Source of the DNA: Hemibagrus wyckioides
Taxonomy: Eukaryota; Chordata; Actinopteri; Siluriformes; Bagridae
Reading direction: 5' to 3'
DNA: 64,000 nucleotides
Assembly: GCF_019097595.1 (NCBI RefSeq)
Contig: NC_080711.1
Span: forward strand, 10,606,428-10,670,427
Shown here: piece after piece, positions 51,638 through 62,959 of the stretch
How positions within the stretch are numbered: position 1 is the stretch's first letter
How the letters are laid out: every line of letters begins with the position of its first letter
Notes under the pieces: generated by a model
Seen by the model: the letters and a program-made list of their open reading frames with translations, nothing else
Told to the model about the DNA's origin: nothing
Database searches by the model: none
Program-made: the position numbers and the translations under genes

Positions 51638-52046
51638 TACACTGATCAGGCATAACATTATGAGCACTGACAGGTGAAGTGAATAACACTGATGATCTCA
51701 TCATGGCACCTGTTAGTGGGTGGGATATATTAGAGGCAGCAAGTGAACATTTTGTCCTCAAAGTTGATGTGTTAGAAGCAGGAAAAATGGGCAAGTGTAA
51801 GGATTTGAGCGAGTTTGACGAAGGGCCAAATTGTGATGGCTAGACGACTGGATCAGAGCATCTCCAAAACTGCAGGTCTTGTGAGGTGTTCCCGGTCTGC
51901 AGTATCTATCAAAAGAGGTCCAAGGAAGGAACAGTGGTGAACTGGCGACAGGGTCATGGATGGTCAAGGCTCATTCATGCACGTGGGGAGTGAAGGCTGG
52001 CCCGTGTGATCTGATCCAACAGGCGAGCTACTGTTGCTCAAATTGC
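51638..52046 (+). mobile_element. 3'-truncated Tc1/mariner element
   Basis: Starts TACACTGATCAGGCATAACA, the terminal repeat of a common vertebrate Tc1-like family, directly after a TA dinucleotide. It then carries the transposase N-terminus (helix-turn-helix part), beginning [13 protein letters not shown] and already frameshifted. It breaks off in AAATTGC, followed by an unrelated TA repeat. The catalytic domain and right terminus are absent. Confidence 0.8.
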
Positions 52047-52445
52047 AACAGTAGCAATATATATATAGTTAAGTTGTTGCTACTATATTGCTCAAGAGTT
52101 TACTATATTGCTCAAGTGTTGCACAGCACAGGATAAGTGATCCTGAGGAAAGCATTAAGGTCCAAGACTAGAGTAAGTGTTCATATGTGTGTCAGCCAGG
52201 GGAATTAACTGTCTGGATGTTTTAGCACTAGGCAATCAGCAGTACTGCCTGAAGGGAGAAGCTGAAACAGGCTGTGTACAGGGTCTGATTCTGTGATGTT
52301 TGTAACTGATGGTGTTTTTGGTGGAATCAGGAGATTTTTCTTGCCACTTAAATGAGGGCTTTGTTTTAGTTTCTTAGTAACATGACAATTTCCCTTATAT
52401 GTCTTACTAACATCAATTCATTTCAATTAATTAATTAATCAGTTT

Positions 52446-53320
52446 CCACAATCTGTGGAAAATGTAATAGACCTGTCATTGTCATTTGAGGTGAAAATGG
52501 TTAATGAAAACTTTTCAAGGCTCAGCACATTTTATAACAACCGTAGTTATATAACAAAGATATTGAAGCTGAGTGATTCTTTTTGGTGAACAGAAGAGTC
52601 AAGTTACTTGGATGAATCAAAATGACCAATACTGGAGAACAACACACAGCAAATACAAGCATTTCAGGGCATGCTGCTATTGGAAAACTTCACACCACCC
52701 TATTTATTATTTTGCATCCTGCTGCATCACCCATGCCCTGATGTGCTTGTATTATAACACTGTATTATAAGTTATAATGTAATTCAATTATAATGTTTTA
52801 TCTAGTAAAGAATGTTCATGTTATTATACAGTTATTGTCACATACACATTACTGCACAGTGAAATTCATTCTTTGCATATCCATCTCTGGGGGTTCTGGG
52901 GTCAGAGCACAGGGTCAGCCACACCACAGCGCCCCTGGAGCATGGTGGGCTGGGTGCCCTGCTCAAGGGCCCAATGATGGCAGCCTGGCAGCCCAAACCC
53001 TGATCCTCCGGTCAATGACCCAGAGCCTCAACCACCTGAGCCACCACTGCCCCAAATTTGTATAAGAGAAAGATGGAAGTACCATCAGCCGTGGATTATT
53101 TTTATATATGAGCACATCTGCTGTGTGTTGTGTTCTCTAGTAATGGTCATTTTGATTCTTTCAAGTGACTCGAATCTTTAGATTCGGTTCACCAAAACGA
53201 TTCACTCAGATTCGTTATCTTTGTTATATAACTATGGTTGTTATAAAATGTGAAAGGTTTTCAGTAACCATTTTCACCTCAAATGACAATAGCAAATCTA
53301 TTCTATTTCCCCAGATTTGG
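52446..53320. repeat. fold-back (palindromic) element split by a SINE-bearing insertion
   Basis: The left arm 52446-52673 is complementary to 52732-52754 plus 53120-53320. Examples: left TTGTCATTTGAGGTGAAAAT pairs with right ATTTTCACCTCAAATGACAA, and CATTTTATAACAACC pairs with GGTTGTTATAAAATG. The right arm is interrupted between 52755 and 53119 by about 365 bp that include a SINE. Without the insertion the arms (about 225 bp) flank a 58-bp spacer. Arms are about 80-90% alike by eye. It has no coding capacity and its family is unknown to me. Confidence 0.8.
52832..53053 (-). mobile_element. tRNA-derived SINE, copy C, inside the fold-back element
   Basis: Reads in reverse complement from GGGGCAGTGGTGGCTCAGGTGG to GAATTTCACTGTGCAGTAATG-GTATGTGACAATAA. 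Same family as copies A and B. It is part of the insertion that separates the two pieces of the right arm. Confidence 0.8.
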
Positions 53321-53639
53321 TCAGCTGTCGACAAAAATAAATAAATAAAGTAATCAGTTTTCAGTTTCATGGCATTTTTATTGTGTAAGATCATTATCTA
53401 GTCATAAGCTGTGATTATACTTCGTGCACAGCTATAAAACCTCTCCAGTGCTCATGAGCTGCATTCTCTTCATAGCTTTTCTAGCTCCAGCCCTCTTCTC
53501 CTCTTACAGAACCAGAAAGACTCACACCCAGTCTGAATGGCTCTCGTTCGTTCATTTCGATCAGTTCCAAGAGATCTATGTTCTTTTTCAACAGGTCCAA
53601 CCAATGAGATGCTCCTTCACAACCTAAAATAAATCAGCT

Positions 53640-54273
53640 GCCCAATCAGTCACGTGCTTTAAAGGCACGACTCAGTACATGGAAGTGAACGAGAACGATT
53701 CGTTTGATTCAAAGATTCGAGCAAAAGCGCCGGTTCGTTCACGATCCCTGTCCTTCACGTAACACACGGATCTGGCAACACTGCCTGTCTGCGGCGTGAA
53801 AAAGGATCGTGTCCCTTTAAGAATCGCCTCGATCCCACTTCATCACATGACTGCTGTCTTGTGACAGAACAGATAACCAGGGCACCGCGTTTTAACTGCC
53901 GTCGATCTGCTCCCGAGCGCAAAGAGATCTTATTTCGGACTGGTTATGGCGTCTTTTAACGTGTAAATATTTCTTAGCTACCATTCCTTTCCTCGAGTGT
54001 GAGCTTTGAGGGCGCTTTTAGCAGCGTGGATCACTCGGGGACAAAGTTGGCGCATGGAGGAGGAGGAGGCGGGCGGTGAAGTCAAGTTGCAGTTCTCTTC
54101 GTCGTGTTTGCTTTTGTTTTGGTCGCTAAGCGTCGCGGGACATCTTGACCAATAGTGAAAGAACTGAAAGAATCTTTTTAGTAAACGCGTGACTATAAAA
54201 ATATAGATATAAGTATAAATATAGCATTGATAATTCTTTTTTCCTGTAAAGAGCACACATCATTCCGTCGAAT
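53640..54273 (+). promoter_or_regulatory. bri3 promoter and 5' UTR region
   Basis: CpG content rises from about 53.69 kb to exon 1. A palindromic E-box in TCACGTG (53649-53655) and TCACATGAC (53843-53851) resemble CLEAR/M-box sites bound by TFEB-family factors. No TATA box at a useful distance was seen. A partial copy of the GATTC-rich sequence of the upstream fold-back element lies at about 53.69-53.75 kb. Confidence 0.55.
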
Positions 54274-57200
54274 ATGGATAATAAACCTCTTCTTCAAGAC
54301 AGACCCCCGGCGTACAACAGCGTCCCCGGGGCTTATAATTACCAGCAGCCGCAGCCGGGGTATGGAGCGATCCCGCAACCCACTCCCGCACCTGCAGCCT
54401 TTCCATCACCTCCTCCACCATACCCCTTCCCCGCTGCACAAGGTGAGCCTTATCTCCTCATCATGGCACCTGTTAGTGGGTCAGATATATTAGAGGCAGC
54501 AAGTGAACACTTTGTCCTCAAAGTTGATGTGTTAGAAGCAGGAAAAATGGGCAAGTGTAAGGATATGAGGGAGTTTGACAAGGGTTCAAATTGTGATGGC
54601 TAGACGACCGGATCAGAGCATTTCCAAAACTGCAGCTCTTGTGGGGTGTTCCCGGTCTGCAGTGGTCAGTATCCATCAAAAGTGATCCAAAGAAGGAACA
54701 GTGGTGAACCAGTGACAGGGTCATGGGTGACCAAGGCTCATTGATGGACGTGGGGAGTGAAGGCTGGCCCGTGTGATCCGATCCAACAAACGAGCTACTG
54801 TTGCTCAAATTGCTGAAGAAGTTAATGCTGGTTCTGATAGAAAGGTGTCAGAATACACAATCACAGTACACGATGGGTCAGGGCTGTTTTGGCAGCAAAA
54901 CAGGGGGACCAACACAATATTAGGCAGGTGGTCATAATATTATGCCTGGTCGGTGTAAACCTTAGTAAATGTGTTTCCTTCTGTCTCTGTTCTTCTGCTG
55001 GTCAACAGCGTACTCACAACACACTTGTAAATGTGCACTAGCTCTCTCTGTCGCTTTAGTTTAACAAGCTCCACTTTCTACTCATTCACTCAAACTACTA
55101 ATAAACATGTTTGTTGGAATAAGTGTTACTGTGATTGTGAGCAAATATTTTAGCAAACAGGCCAAGAATAAAGCTGTACAGATAGGCAATTAGTTAATTG
55201 ACCTGTAATAATAATGTAGCTAAACAGTGAACTTGGCAGTAAGGTGGGACTGGGTTCAGTGTTGACCTGGATATAAGCAACATCCATCATCTATTCAGAA
55301 CTATAGAGGTCACGGTCGGCTGATCATCAAGCTGGCTGCTGCCTTTTTCAGAGATTGCTCCCCTTCCTGAAAGATTAGTACTAAATGTGAATCAAGCTGA
55401 CCTCCAAGGCTGGTTCTAAAGCAAATTAGCATTTAGAATTTCTCCTAAGCAGTAGCTAATATTAACCGAGTTGAAGTTTCCAAGCACACAGTAAATTCAG
55501 GAAATACCATCATCCTGTCAGGCCGATCAGCAGCCGAACAGGAAGTCTGCTACTTTGAATATGTTGTACGTTTCACTTTCATTTAGATCTAATATCAGCA
55601 ATCCCTAATTTTTTAAAAAAATTATTATTATTAAGTACAAGGCATTTATTTTCAACTGATTTAAAAAAAAAAAAAAGGCCTGCACTGATTGTTACGAACT
55701 TGGCAACATGTTTTCCTCTCTGGAGAGTTCTGTGGTTTTGTACTCTCCACAGTTTAAAGGTCACTTGGCAAAGTAAGAATCAGGAAGTTGTTGCTAAATA
55801 ACAAAACCTGAAACTTACAAAATAAAAACACACCTTGTCCTTGTTAAACCAGTCACTGAAACGTAAGAGTTCAGATTTTCTGATTAATTATAGCTTTGAT
55901 TTATTTATTATTATTATTATTATTCTTTCCCCACAGGTCACCCAGCAGCTCCTGGCCTGGCTGCAGCCACAGGGACTCCAGCAAACTGTCCCAGCACATA
56001 CACCATCATTCAGCCCTCAGTGGTGGTGGTAGGAGGATGTCCAGCCTGCAGGTGAGTAAACTCAACTTGATGTATAAGTTTGCTTTGTTACGACAAAGCA
56101 GAAAATTGTAGGCAGCTTGTGAACATGTGCATTTCAGAGTTGCATGATAGAAAATGGAAGCTCCCAATATTCTTGAACAAAGTGGATGAAACTGGTCAGT
56201 GAGTGATTTAGGCTAAAGTGTCTTGTGGTCATTAGCTCATCCTGGAAGTCATGTTTTCTGTCCAAACTTTAATCCCAACAATTCTGCTCAACAAATCAAG
56301 CACTTTTGAAGATACCTGGATCTACCCGCTTCATACTGTTATAGAAAACCTGAGCCTACATGTTATCTTGTCCACTTGGACATCATTTGGAGGAACCAAC
56401 CTTTACATGGCTTGGGGTCTCACTCCACATACTTTTCATGTGAATATGGGACATGCTAATGAGCTCCCTTGGGGCTCATCTAATCTAATCTATATGCTCC
56501 CTCTTGCATTAAGTCTCCCTGTATGATGATGTTACTTCAAGTTCAAGGATACAAAAAGAAGAGAAAAATGTGACTGGAATGTTTCTGTCCTCTCTCCTTA
56601 AACTGCTTAGATTCTTCTTGCTTAGTCTACTGATTCTTCAGTTCTCCAATTTTAGTTCCCCGCTGCTAACATTTCTCTCTGTGTTCATATGATGAGATAA
56701 GGGAACCTGTTTCAGCTGCATTGTGACTGCGGGTATGACCATTGTGGTTTCCGTTGGCTCAATTTCCTGTCAGCCTTTAAATAAAATCAACAGTTTTTCA
56801 ACACACACACTGACCTTCGGGTCTTTGGAAGATTTGGGAACAAATATTCTTAAAATAAAAAAAAAAAGAAAAGGCAACCAATAAATTTTCTTTACAGAAT
56901 ATGAAACCTCACAAAATAAAAAAAGGTGACATATAACAGCTAACACCAAGATTTTAAAGTTCCTCTCTGTTCATGTGATTGAGGGGAAAGTCCAGTAAAG
57001 CTGCTGGTCATGCCGTGAGTTTGTTTTATTTTTTTTTCCTTTGTAAATCAGCAAAGTCATGGGTGAAAGAAGGTCTTGTCCAAAACAAATCAGCTCAAAG
57101 CGAGTAAAGTTTGTTGTAATCAAAAGCCCTTTCCAGACAATACAGATTTTAGTTGAAAATATTAAAGCAGGAGAGACTTTCCCGCATGTTACCTTTTTTA

Positions 57201-60200
57201 ATCTCCCATAGCGATATGGTCATATAATTGGATTTTGAGTTAATTTAACAACACTAAATTTATGTAATAGCGTAAGGTGAGGCTTTATCCTTGTGTGTAT
57301 TAATAGTAGTCCATTTAATTAGCCTGTTGGATCAGATTCCTTTCATTGATTTTTATCTGTTTCTTTCTAATGTTTCTGTTTCTTTCTAATGAACTGAGAG
57401 TAAAGACACACTGGAGGTAAAGCGAATTTGTTCTGCCTTCTCCTTGCAGAAGGTTCGAGTCCTGGCCTGGTCTGCTAATCAGGAAGTTGACTTGATCTGA
57501 GTCATATTGTTTCATCACAGTCTGCACTGTACTGGGAAGTTCAGACATCCCATACACACTGGGAAAGTGTGTACAAAACACTTCCTTTTCGCATTACAGA
57601 CAGGTTTAGATGCAGATTTTTTTTTAACCCCGACACTGTGGATGTCATCATGAGCTGTTTTGTCAGGGGTGGAGGGAATAACACATGACACAGCTACAGT
57701 GTGTGTGATGCATTTCTGGCCACAAGGTTCAGGATATTACAGGTCTCTGCACTCCTGGATTTACACAGTTCTTGGTTCCAGTGACAAAGCAAACTTTTGA
57801 AAATTGCAACACATTAACCTTTGGAAGTAATATATATTACTCACACACAAAATATCGAAAGTTCACCGGATCCTGGCTTTTTACAAATGATTTAAGGTTA
57901 CGCTCGAAACACTTGTGACTAATCACGCGTTTGTCAGGGGGTTAAGGGAAAACGTCTGTGGCTGGTTATTGCCAGGTCAGACAAATTCGATGAAGTTGAT
58001 GATTCTTAGCCATATTTACTGATGAACCTGACTCTGTAGTTTTTTCTTTTTTAGAAAATGTTAAATGCTATGGGAATAAGGTCCAGTAGATCCATCTGTA
58101 AAAGCTTATATTACCTCAGCAGGTGAAACCGATCCTGTCAAAAGAAATATACATGTGGTGCAGAAGTACTCAGTAGGAGAATGTACTATAAAACAAATGT
58201 AGGGAGAAAACAAAAGGTGAAATTTATTTAATTATTGTACATCCTTGGCTCACCTAATTATTTCAAAGCATATTAAGGTCTAAGCGCTGTTGAATAACAT
58301 CTTCGCCACTCACTTATACTCACTACGTGATATTTCTGTCCATATTGTGCAGCCCTAATGGATAGTTAGATTCTCCACACAGTATATCGCCAAAATAAGC
58401 TCTGAATAAATGAAACTTATCTGTGGGGAAGGCCTCAAACGTCCAAAGAATGGCATTTTAAAAGGAGATTTCAGCGGATGATTTCAGATAGTCTGTGTGT
58501 ACTGAAGATGTGCTAGACCTTGGTTCAACAATAGCGTACAATTCTGAGAGCACGCATGTTAAATATAGTTTCTTTATATAGTCCTGCTGTACATAAAGGT
58601 GAAACATTACATAAACATGGAGGAATTCAAGGTGAGTTCAATATTCCAACAATGTCAGCTTTTCAATGCTGCATAGATAAAGAAGTTCTCCACAACAAAG
58701 AAGCAGCATCCAGTTTTATCAGAGACCTTCTTGCGTTTCTTTTTTAATCGGTCTCTCTGGGAAGAATGGGAGGTGAAACCATTTGAACTGATTCTTTTTT
58801 CACCGTTCGTATCTTAAACGCTGTTTGTTTTGTTCGGTGTTGATACAGGAACGTGTGTGGAATGTAATAAAGGTGTTATTGGTATAGAATGCATTTCATT
58901 GTCTTTATTTTGTTCTAAGGGTATACAAACTTTTGCACTTTACTGTGTGACCTAACTATGTCTTTTCCAGCAGATAAAATGAATCTACATTTTCCTCTAC
59001 CTGTCTGATATTTAGTCAAGATGCTGTCTGGGTCTAGAATAAAACATGACAAGGGCATGCTGATAAGATAATGGAAAATGATCAGCACTGTGCAGAAGTT
59101 GATTTTCCTAGAACAGCATGCCTCTTACGTGTTTTATTCCTCGTACATTCCTTGAAAAAAAAAAAAAGGTGTCATCATGCAGTGTAACCTTTTTATAATG
59201 ACATTTAAAGCTGTGGAAGTTAGTTCTTTTTTTCATTTCCTAAAAACATTACAGCTTGTCATATGATGGAGGATGAATACTTTGGAGGAAAATCTACTGA
59301 TTTTGCAAAGCACAGATGCTGGAGTTGCCTTCCTTAAATGTGAAATAAAATGGCTCATTATTGAAGACTTTTCAGCATGTCATGGATTCTATATTTTGTT
59401 AAAAAAAAAATCAAAACACAACTTATTTAGATTAATATATATTGCCAAAGGTTTTGGGACACCCCTCCAGATCATTGAATTCAGGTGTTGTTTTTCAGGG
59501 GTTGGGTCTCGGCCCCTTAGTTCCAGTGAAAGGGACTCTTAATGCTTCAGCATACCAAGACATTTTGGACAATTTCATGCTCCCAACTTTGTGGGAACAG
59601 TTTGGGGATGACCCCTTCCTGTTCCAACATGACTGTACACCAGTGCACAAAGCAAGGTCCATAAAGACATGGATGAGTGAGTTTGGTGTGGAGGAACTTG
59701 ACTGTCCTGCACAGAGTCCTGATCTCAACCTGATAGAACACCTTTGGGATGAATTAGAGCGGAAACTGTGAGCCAGGCCTTCTCGTCCATCATCAGTGCC
59801 TGACCTTACAATTGCGCTTCCAGAGGAATGGTCAGAAATTCCCCATAATCACACTCCTTGTGGAAAGCCTTCCCAGAAGAGTTGAAGCTGTTATAGCTGC
59901 AAAGGGTGGACCAACTCCATATTAAATGTGCATGTGCATGTACATGTGCATGTAAAGGCAGGTGTCCCAAAACTTTTGGAAATATAGTGTAGAAACTGTA
60001 TCTTAATAAAATGAGTTCATGTTAATTAAGGCAGGGTTGAGCAAGGCCCCTGCTCCAGGGTACCATTTGACTGACTCCATTTTCCTAACAAACTGGAATA
60101 TGTACCAAATAAATAACGGCTTTTGATATAAAACTGTGTATATGAAGGCTCATGCAGCCAGCTCTACTGATAGAACAACTGTATATCAAGTACATTTTAT

Positions 60201-60483
60201 CAGGATAGAAAGAGAGAAAGTCAGGACCTGATCACTGATGGATTCCTGAACAGAACAGTTAGTCACAACACGTCACTACATCATTTCTAAAAGAGACAAA
60301 AACAGAGAAGAGAGTTGAGGTTAATGACAGGATTGTGCTCTTGTTTGCAGGGTGGGTGTGCTGGAGGAGGACTTCACCTGTTTGGGGATCATGTGTGCTA
60401 TTTTCTTCTTCCCGCTGGGAATTCTCTTCTGTTTGGCCCTGCGGCAGAGGAGGTGTCCTAACTGCGGAGCCACTTTTGGCTAG
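54274..60483 (+). CDS. bri3: brain protein I3 (small endosomal/lysosomal membrane protein)
   Basis: Exons 54274-54442, 55937-56051 and 60351-60483 (169+115+133 nt) give 138 residues (human about 125). The start [15 protein letters not shown] matches the conserved N-terminus; RPPAY is a PPxY motif for WW-domain (NEDD4-type) ligases. A Pro/Gln/Tyr-rich segment and YGAIP follow. The C-terminal half has CPAC, a hydrophobic helix (about residues 105-127, [20 protein letters not shown]) and CPNCGATFG. Paired CxxC motifs flanking one membrane-inserted helix resemble the LITAF-type fold. BRI3 is reported at lysosomes and linked to TNF-induced death; exact biochemistry is unclear. Intron 1 is 1494 bp and intron 2 is 4299 bp; each holds a transposon remnant. 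The gene runs head-to-head with tecpr1 about 3.9 kb away. Confidence 0.95.
54456..54957 (+). mobile_element. internally deleted Tc1/mariner copy in bri3 intron 1
   Basis: Same family as the copy at 51.6 kb and about 90% alike over their shared 380 bp. It lacks the left terminal repeat, keeps the N-terminal transposase region with frame breaks, has lost the catalytic part, and ends with the right terminus CATAATATTATGCCTGGTCG. It begins about 14 bp after the bri3 exon 1 donor. Confidence 0.8.
54958..55936. other. bri3: remainder of bri3 intron 1
   Basis: AT-rich, with A/T homopolymers near 55.6-55.67 kb and TTA repeats just before the exon 2 acceptor. No gene or RNA recognised. Confidence 0.5.
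56052..59436. other. bri3: bri3 intron 2, 5' part
   Basis: About 3.4 kb of AT-rich sequence with no recognised exon. GGGTATACAAACTTTTGCAC at about 58.92 kb matches a transposon-end word also found near 12.44 kb. Short frames at 56.25, 57.3 and 59.27 kb lack recognisable products. Confidence 0.5.
59437..59990 (+). mobile_element. non-autonomous Tc1/mariner copy in bri3 intron 2
   Basis: Imperfect terminal repeats (left ATTGCCAAAGGTTTTGGGAC, right in reverse complement TTTCCAAAAGTTTTGGGACA) bound about 550 bp. Inside, about 90 codons of the transposase C-terminus remain open, with [11 protein letters not shown] (second catalytic Asp) and [18 protein letters not shown] (catalytic Glu region). 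The N-terminal DNA-binding half is deleted, so it can only move in trans. Confidence 0.85.
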
Positions 60484-60731
60484 ACGGACCAAACCACAGC
60501 CACGTCTTGCGGCCCATTTGACCATCGCCTGGGTTCTCTTTCTTTTCCTTTTTAAATCCATGTTTTACATATCAGTTTAAAAATGCAAATCATGCATACT
60601 ATTATATATCAATTTATAATAGCAAGTTGCCATACGGTTTCTCAGTTACTTTTTTCCTTTAAACTATTAGCAAATGAGAAAGCAGCTTAAATTTTGTATT
60701 TTGACATGCTCTAGCAACCTGTTCGTTTGTG

Positions 60732-60770
60732 TTTCTTTCTTTCTTTCTTTCTTTCTTTCCTTCCTTCTTT
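60732..60770. repeat. (TTTC)n microsatellite in the bri3 3' UTR
   Basis: About eight TTTC units followed by TTCC units and a T run. Confidence 0.85.
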
Positions 60771-61712
60771 TTTTTAAATCATGTAAGCGAGACATCGTGT
60801 CATCGACTCACCGGTGCCTTTAAATCAGCAAAACGGCCGCAATTTAGAACCGCAGAAGAATGGAGACCATAAAGAGACAAGAAGTTAAGAAATGATGATC
60901 ACCATGTGAACTCCTAATCACATCCCAATCATGGTTACATATGATAAAATCACCTTTTTCTTCTAATTGATTAAGAATTCCTGTCCCTATGAGGACTTCC
61001 TGTCCTGTTTTTGTACGAGACGAGGATCTACGCTGCCTGGCGCTTTGTTTTTTTTTTTGTGTGTGTGTGGTTGGGAATCTCATCAGCCTTCATTCAAAGA
61101 AGAAAAACATGCTCAACACCCAGTCTTTTAAAACCACAATCAGGATTCAATCATGATCAGGCTTCTAGAAGACCAAACCACTTCTTCTCCATTCTCCACA
61201 GCAGGCCTGTTTTCAGTACGTTGATCATTACTTTTATGCCAAGCGCCTTCATTCCCTCTAGCACCGTGCTGCTAGTAACTCTGAGGTGTTTATAATCTCG
61301 CTCAAAACGGATCGACCTTTTTCCCCGAAGAGTCTCGGCTGAATTTCAGAAGCCAAATTCCGATTAGAGGACTTATTATAGGATTATAGGAGTGTTCCAA
61401 ATGATTTGTTAATTTCTTAAATGTTAAACTTAAACCCGACACCTTTATTGATGAGCGAATCTGCAGGTAGAAGAATCTGTTCACATGAGCCAGTATGTCT
61501 AATGGATACATACTCAACTCTTGAGACAATACCATTTTCATGCAAATGAAAGACAATCAGAACTGTCCCATTGTCTTCTAGTTTTTCCTCTTTTCCATTG
61601 AATAAAACAAAACGCCCTTGCTGCCATTATTTACCATGTAATTAAACATCAGGGGAAATTGCTTTAGACCACTGCATGTATAATCAGTTCTTTTTATATG
61701 AACAATAATGTA

Positions 61713-61718
61713 AATAAA
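61713..61718 (+). terminator. distal polyadenylation signal of bri3
   Basis: AATAAA in GTAAATAAAACTTCTAG context, the last canonical hexamer before the intergenic gap. Confidence 0.5.
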
Positions 61719-61740
61719 ACTTCTAGATATGCAGAAATTC

Positions 61741-62959
61741 ATTGGTCTTTTCCTGTGTAGATTTATAAAATTCTTTATTTGTATATGTAGGACTTTTCAG
61801 TTCACGTCATAATATACGTTATTTAGCGCAACACAGTCATTTCTGATTACTACAGATTATAAAGTACATGAAATTAAATAATACATCTATTCATAATGCT
61901 GGAGCACTAATTCAAATTCACCTGGATAAAGCGTAGGCCAGTCTCAACGGAGTGATGTTCTCAGGACGGCTTCTGCCGCTCCAGGATTTCAGCTAGATAT
62001 GCAAGAGCTAGTCTTGGAGCTTCAACAGTCTTAAACATGGATATTTAAAATAAACACTGGAGCAATATGTACTGAGTTTTTCTGATCTGCTTTTGCACCA
62101 CCTAGTGTTAGCCTGTGTCTTATTCTGGATAACTGTGTTTTTTATTCGGGATAACTTTCTTAAATCACACAGTTTTAGAGACGTAAAAACACTAGGTTTC
62201 TGTAATGAACTTTGGGCTTTTATTCATCAAACCTCTTAGGTTTTTTACAGGTCTTCCATTTCATCTGGCCGAATACGTAGAAGTGAAAGCCAATTAGTGG
62301 ATTGCAGATTACAAGATTATAAGGGGCTGGATACAAGGAACATAAAACTGACACCATATTGAACGATTTATTTGACGCTAGTGAACCAACTTCTCCTAAT
62401 TTGGCTCTCATCTATCACATGACAACTCTATGCTTCCTCTAAGACATAAAAACAGCCATAAAAACTGTGGCTCACGTCACATTACAGGACAGATCAACAC
62501 TGGAAGGAAAGAGCTTGAACAAAATGCTTGTTATTTTGTTATTGTTATTATAGTATACACAATTTATTGTTGCTTTGACCAACAGGGGAAAGAGTGAGGT
62601 CACCCTAACAGCGAGAGAGCAAGACCGATTCAGCTTTAGACTGTCAAGATTTAAACATCCACAATCTGGAGCTCAATGACCTTCTTATTCAGAGGACAAA
62701 CTGTTACCTCGATGGTTACCCCTTGTTTAGATAGCAATGCCATAACACTACAACAACCTGAGGATTCGAGAATTAGGAAAGCCATAAACACTGTAACCTA
62801 GTCACTAGTCTTAGCAGATACCTTCCCTACTATACAGGTCCGTCACTCTGACTTTGATTTAAACGTCAAAAGGTCTGAAGTTTAGGTTGTGTAAAATAAC
62901 AATCTTAACTCTATATATTCAGAATACATATCAGTGTGATAATCAAACATTTCAAAATA
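61741..62959. other. intergenic spacer between converging bri3 and baiap2l1
   Basis: AT-rich sequence with no recognised exon, RNA gene or transposon. Confidence 0.5.

Larger units (their letters stand above)
60484..61740 (+). other. bri3: bri3 3' UTR
   Basis: Non-coding sequence after the TAG, with a TTTC/TTCC microsatellite at 60732-60770. Two AATAAA hexamers, at 61601-61606 and 61713-61718, are candidate poly(A) signals; the second is followed by a GT/T-rich stretch. Length inferred. Confidence 0.55.

Noticed and set aside
59442..59771. 109-codon frame as a host gene exon
   Set aside because: It is the C-terminal part of a mariner-type transposase bounded by terminal inverted repeats.
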